From CAZPBC01 sp964584775 (GTDB taxonomy: Bacteria > Chlamydiota > Chlamydiia > Chlamydiales > SLFE01), in NCBI GenBank assembly GCA_964584775.1, contig CAZPBC010000032.1, positions 1-23,284 of the forward strand: 23,284 nt of DNA. The letters are read 5' to 3'. Position 1 is the first letter of the stretch, and the number at the start of each line of letters is the position of its first letter. Of the stretch, positions 21,458 to 23,284 are shown piece after piece. Under the pieces are notes generated by a model that worked only from the letters and a program-made list of their open reading frames with translations, was not told the DNA's origin and did no database searches. Both the position numbers and the translations under genes were made by a program.

Positions 21458-23152
21458 CTACGGACTTCCGCCCCCTCTTCCAAAACGAGGCGTTCCAGGA
21501 GCCTTCGGCGAAGAGGAGCCCCCCCCAGAAGAAAGGGTCGCTGTGTAGTCCATTCCTCCTCTTCCACTTCTATGTGAGGTAGTCCAAGTCATTGACCTCT
21601 GACGGAGCTCCTTTAGGGCAACTGGCTCACCCGAACCCGTCGTTTGAAGGGTGAATGTTCCCATAAAGTGAAAAGCCCCTTCTGTAAGACCAGACAACCT
21701 CCCTACCAAGTCAGGAGGAACCACCACCGCTTTATCAGAATCGACATGTTTCATCGTGACATGCACTCCGGTCAACAGCGCATCGCGTCCAATCAACGCC
21801 TCCAGTGCTTCAACAGCTGCTTCTGAGAGGGGCTCATCCCCCTGCCAGTCGACATGAAGCGTTTCCACTTCCGGAAGAAGTCTGACACTACTTCCTTCTG
21901 GCACTTCAAGAAGAGCTTCCAAAGCTTTAAGGGCCTCTCCTGAGCTTGAGACATCGACATGGAGGTGCCGAATACGATTTCTAGTCATTAAACTGACCAT
22001 AGGTAACTGGAGGCGAGCATGCATAATTTTCGCAGCACTGTCTAGATAGAGACCAGATACTCCATATTGAGCAAACTTCCCATAAACATGGGGAATCCCT
22101 TCATTAGGATCCCCTTGCAACAAGCCCAACACAGAGGGTTCTACAACAAAAGGAGCGAAGTGCTCATACCCTCTTCCCACATGGGTTCTATACTGAATTG
22201 AATCCATTTCAAAAGCCTTCGCTATTGCCGTATTTAATAAGACACGCAACTGAGCTCTTTTATCTAACACCTTTTGGAAACTCGCCTGCTCCGCTCCACC
22301 TCCAACCGAGTCAGGGTAAACTCTAAACTGTCTCTCTTTCTCTAGCTCTAATGAGTCAGATTCCACTGATGGGTCTTTCGGGAGTTTACCCAATCGACCT
22401 TGCATAAGAGCGTTAAACAAATCCGCAACAAATTGTAAATTTTGTTGTCCATTACTCTTCGTGTTAGACCTAAGGATTTTCTGAACCAGTGCATCCAGCG
22501 CTTTCGCTACAAGTGCGGAACGGCTGAGATTGTCCGCCAACTCGTCTAGTGACACAAGCTCCTCGAAAGAAAGTGCTGTTAAAGGTGTCGTGTCGTCTTT
22601 AGAACGTTCCCCAACACCCTCCTCTTCAGGACACACCAAAATTTTCGACATGCGTCCTGTCAAGTCTAAAACTAGACGCCTAACAACATCATGAGTATAT
22701 CCTTGAAAATCCCAAATATGAGGGTCTCGACTTTGGTAGGAACTCACTTCAATGAGTTTTAAAACTCCGCCTTCCTGCCCATTAAAAAGCTGAAAGATTT
22801 TCATCGAAGCAAACAGGGTACGATCGGCTGTTCGAATAAAATGATCAGGGTCTAGCTGCCTTTCTATTGACCCGTCAAAGTGGAGAAAAAACCTCCTTGC
22901 AACCTGCGCGACAGCGCTGTCTTCTTTAGAGGCATGCAAAACCAACTGAAAAAATCGGTTTAAAAAATCAGGAAGAAGCACCGTTGCACTCTGACCAGGA
23001 CCCTCTTCCTGCAGAGCACTCATGAGCGCTAAAATGGGGGTAGGGTCCCCATTGGTATGATACACTTCTTCCATTGTTCTTAGGCTCGCAAGACTCACGG
23101 CTGCCAGATCTTGACGCCGCAAAACCGATGAATTCGTTAAGTTGTCACCCAT
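21458..23152 (-). CDS. Unrecognised 564-aa protein with LRR-like repeats and Gly/Ser-rich tail
   Basis: No family is recognised. There is no signal peptide and no membrane segment. Residues 1-260 are predicted mostly helical. Between 392 and 475 a strand-helix pattern recurs: RHLHVDVSSSGEALKALEALLE, then ETLHVDWQGDEPLSEAAVEALEALIG, then TGVHVTMKHVDSDKA, which recalls degenerate leucine-rich repeats. Residues 541-564 are a Gly/Ser/Pro/Arg tail (GGGSSSPK, RFGRGGGSP). GGAGG stands 7 bases before ATG 23152, which fixes the start, and a strong terminator follows the gene, so it is a single-gene unit. A host-directed protein is a possibility in a chlamydial genome, but nothing here proves it. The 132 bases upstream (23153-23284) hold only A/T-rich promoter-like sequence. 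Confidence 0.65.
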   Translation of the reverse strand: MGDNLTNSSVLRRQDLAAVSLASLRTMEEVYHTNGDPTPILALMSALQEEGPGQSATVLLPDFLNRFFQLVLHASKEDSAVAQVARRFFLHFDGSIERQLDPDHFIRTADRTLFASMKIFQLFNGQEGGVLKLIEVSSYQSRDPHIWDFQGYTHDVVRRLVLDLTGRMSKILVCPEEEGVGERSKDDTTPLTALSFEELVSLDELADNLSRSALVAKALDALVQKILRSNTKSNGQQNLQFVADLFNALMQGRLGKLPKDPSVESDSLELEKERQFRVYPDSVGGGAEQASFQKVLDKRAQLRVLLNTAIAKAFEMDSIQYRTHVGRGYEHFAPFVVEPSVLGLLQGDPNEGIPHVYGKFAQYGVSGLYLDSAAKIMHARLQLPMVSLMTRNRIRHLHVDVSSSGEALKALEALLEVPEGSSVRLLPEVETLHVDWQGDEPLSEAAVEALEALIGRDALLTGVHVTMKHVDSDKAVVVPPDLVGRLSGLTEGAFHFMGTFTLQTTGSGEPVALKELRQRSMTWTTSHRSGRGGMDYTATLSSGGGSSSPKAPGTPRFGRGGGSP

Positions 23153-23284
23153 ATCTTATCCTCCAGAACTACAAGCTGTTTTATAAGTCTTTTTTTACTC
23201 TAATAGAAGACATAGCGAAACAGTCCGTATTTTGTCGAGAAAAGAAAGTTAAAAAAATATTTTAAGTAACTGAAAAGGAAAGAG

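Noticed and set aside
1..23284. CRISPR array, rRNA or complete insertion sequence
   Set aside because: No regularly spaced direct repeats, rRNA-like stretches or transposase frames were seen.

Overview
The window reads as chromosomal DNA of a member of the Chlamydiota, probably one of the amoeba- or arthropod-associated 'environmental' lineages (Parachlamydiales-like) rather than a Chlamydiaceae pathogen. Signs are the chlamydial order rpe-efp-accB-accC, a plant/chlamydia-type FabI with a Tyr-x7-Lys active site, a TyrP-type aromatic amino acid permease, and several unrecognised secreted or bilobed-hydrophobic proteins typical of host-associated chlamydiae. Species cannot be fixed from sequence alone.

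Layout. 1-5.4 kb is housekeeping: infA (-), sufE (+), tyrP-like permease and fabI (-), tRNA-Val and tRNA-Asp (+), a YitT-family membrane protein overlapping queG (+). 5.4-8.3 kb is a two-gene minus-strand unit: a small protein with a membrane hairpin, then a 761-residue protein whose C-terminal part carries a Cys-x5-Arg phosphatase-like loop (CKDAIDR). A LOG-family gene (+) follows. 9.1-11.2 kb is a three-gene minus-strand accessory cluster: two related exported proteins, each with a duplicated Trp/Gly-Asp-rich module, and a membrane protein with a Pro/Arg/His-rich tail. 11.3-14.4 kb is the rpe-efp-accB-accC operon (-). 14.6-16.3 kb is umuD-umuC (+), then a two-winged-helix protein of unknown role (-). 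17.8-20.5 kb holds tandemly duplicated MFS transporters (+); the second has a clear TPP (THI-box) riboswitch leader, which points to thiamine or a thiamine precursor as substrate. 20.6-23.2 kb holds an exported protein (+) and a 564-residue protein of unknown function (-), separated by a strong minus-strand terminator.

The least expected feature is a family of short, TA-flanked, terminal-inverted-repeat elements (17-bp arm near GCCTGGATATTTCATGA). There are three two-ended copies (166, 58 and 40 bp) and one probable single end at the window edge, all in gene-flanking DNA. They look like MITEs of a Tc1/mariner-IS630-type transposon. One abuts the fabI stop codon. One appears to form the spacer of an rpe promoter. 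One lies between the TPP aptamer and the ribosome binding site it should control, where it would fold into a hairpin that brings a CTCCTGT segment next to its exact complement ACAGGAG, the Shine-Dalgarno sequence.

Most intergenic gaps are short. No stretch over 300 bases lacks a gene or RNA. No CRISPR, rRNA, replication origin or full insertion sequence was seen.
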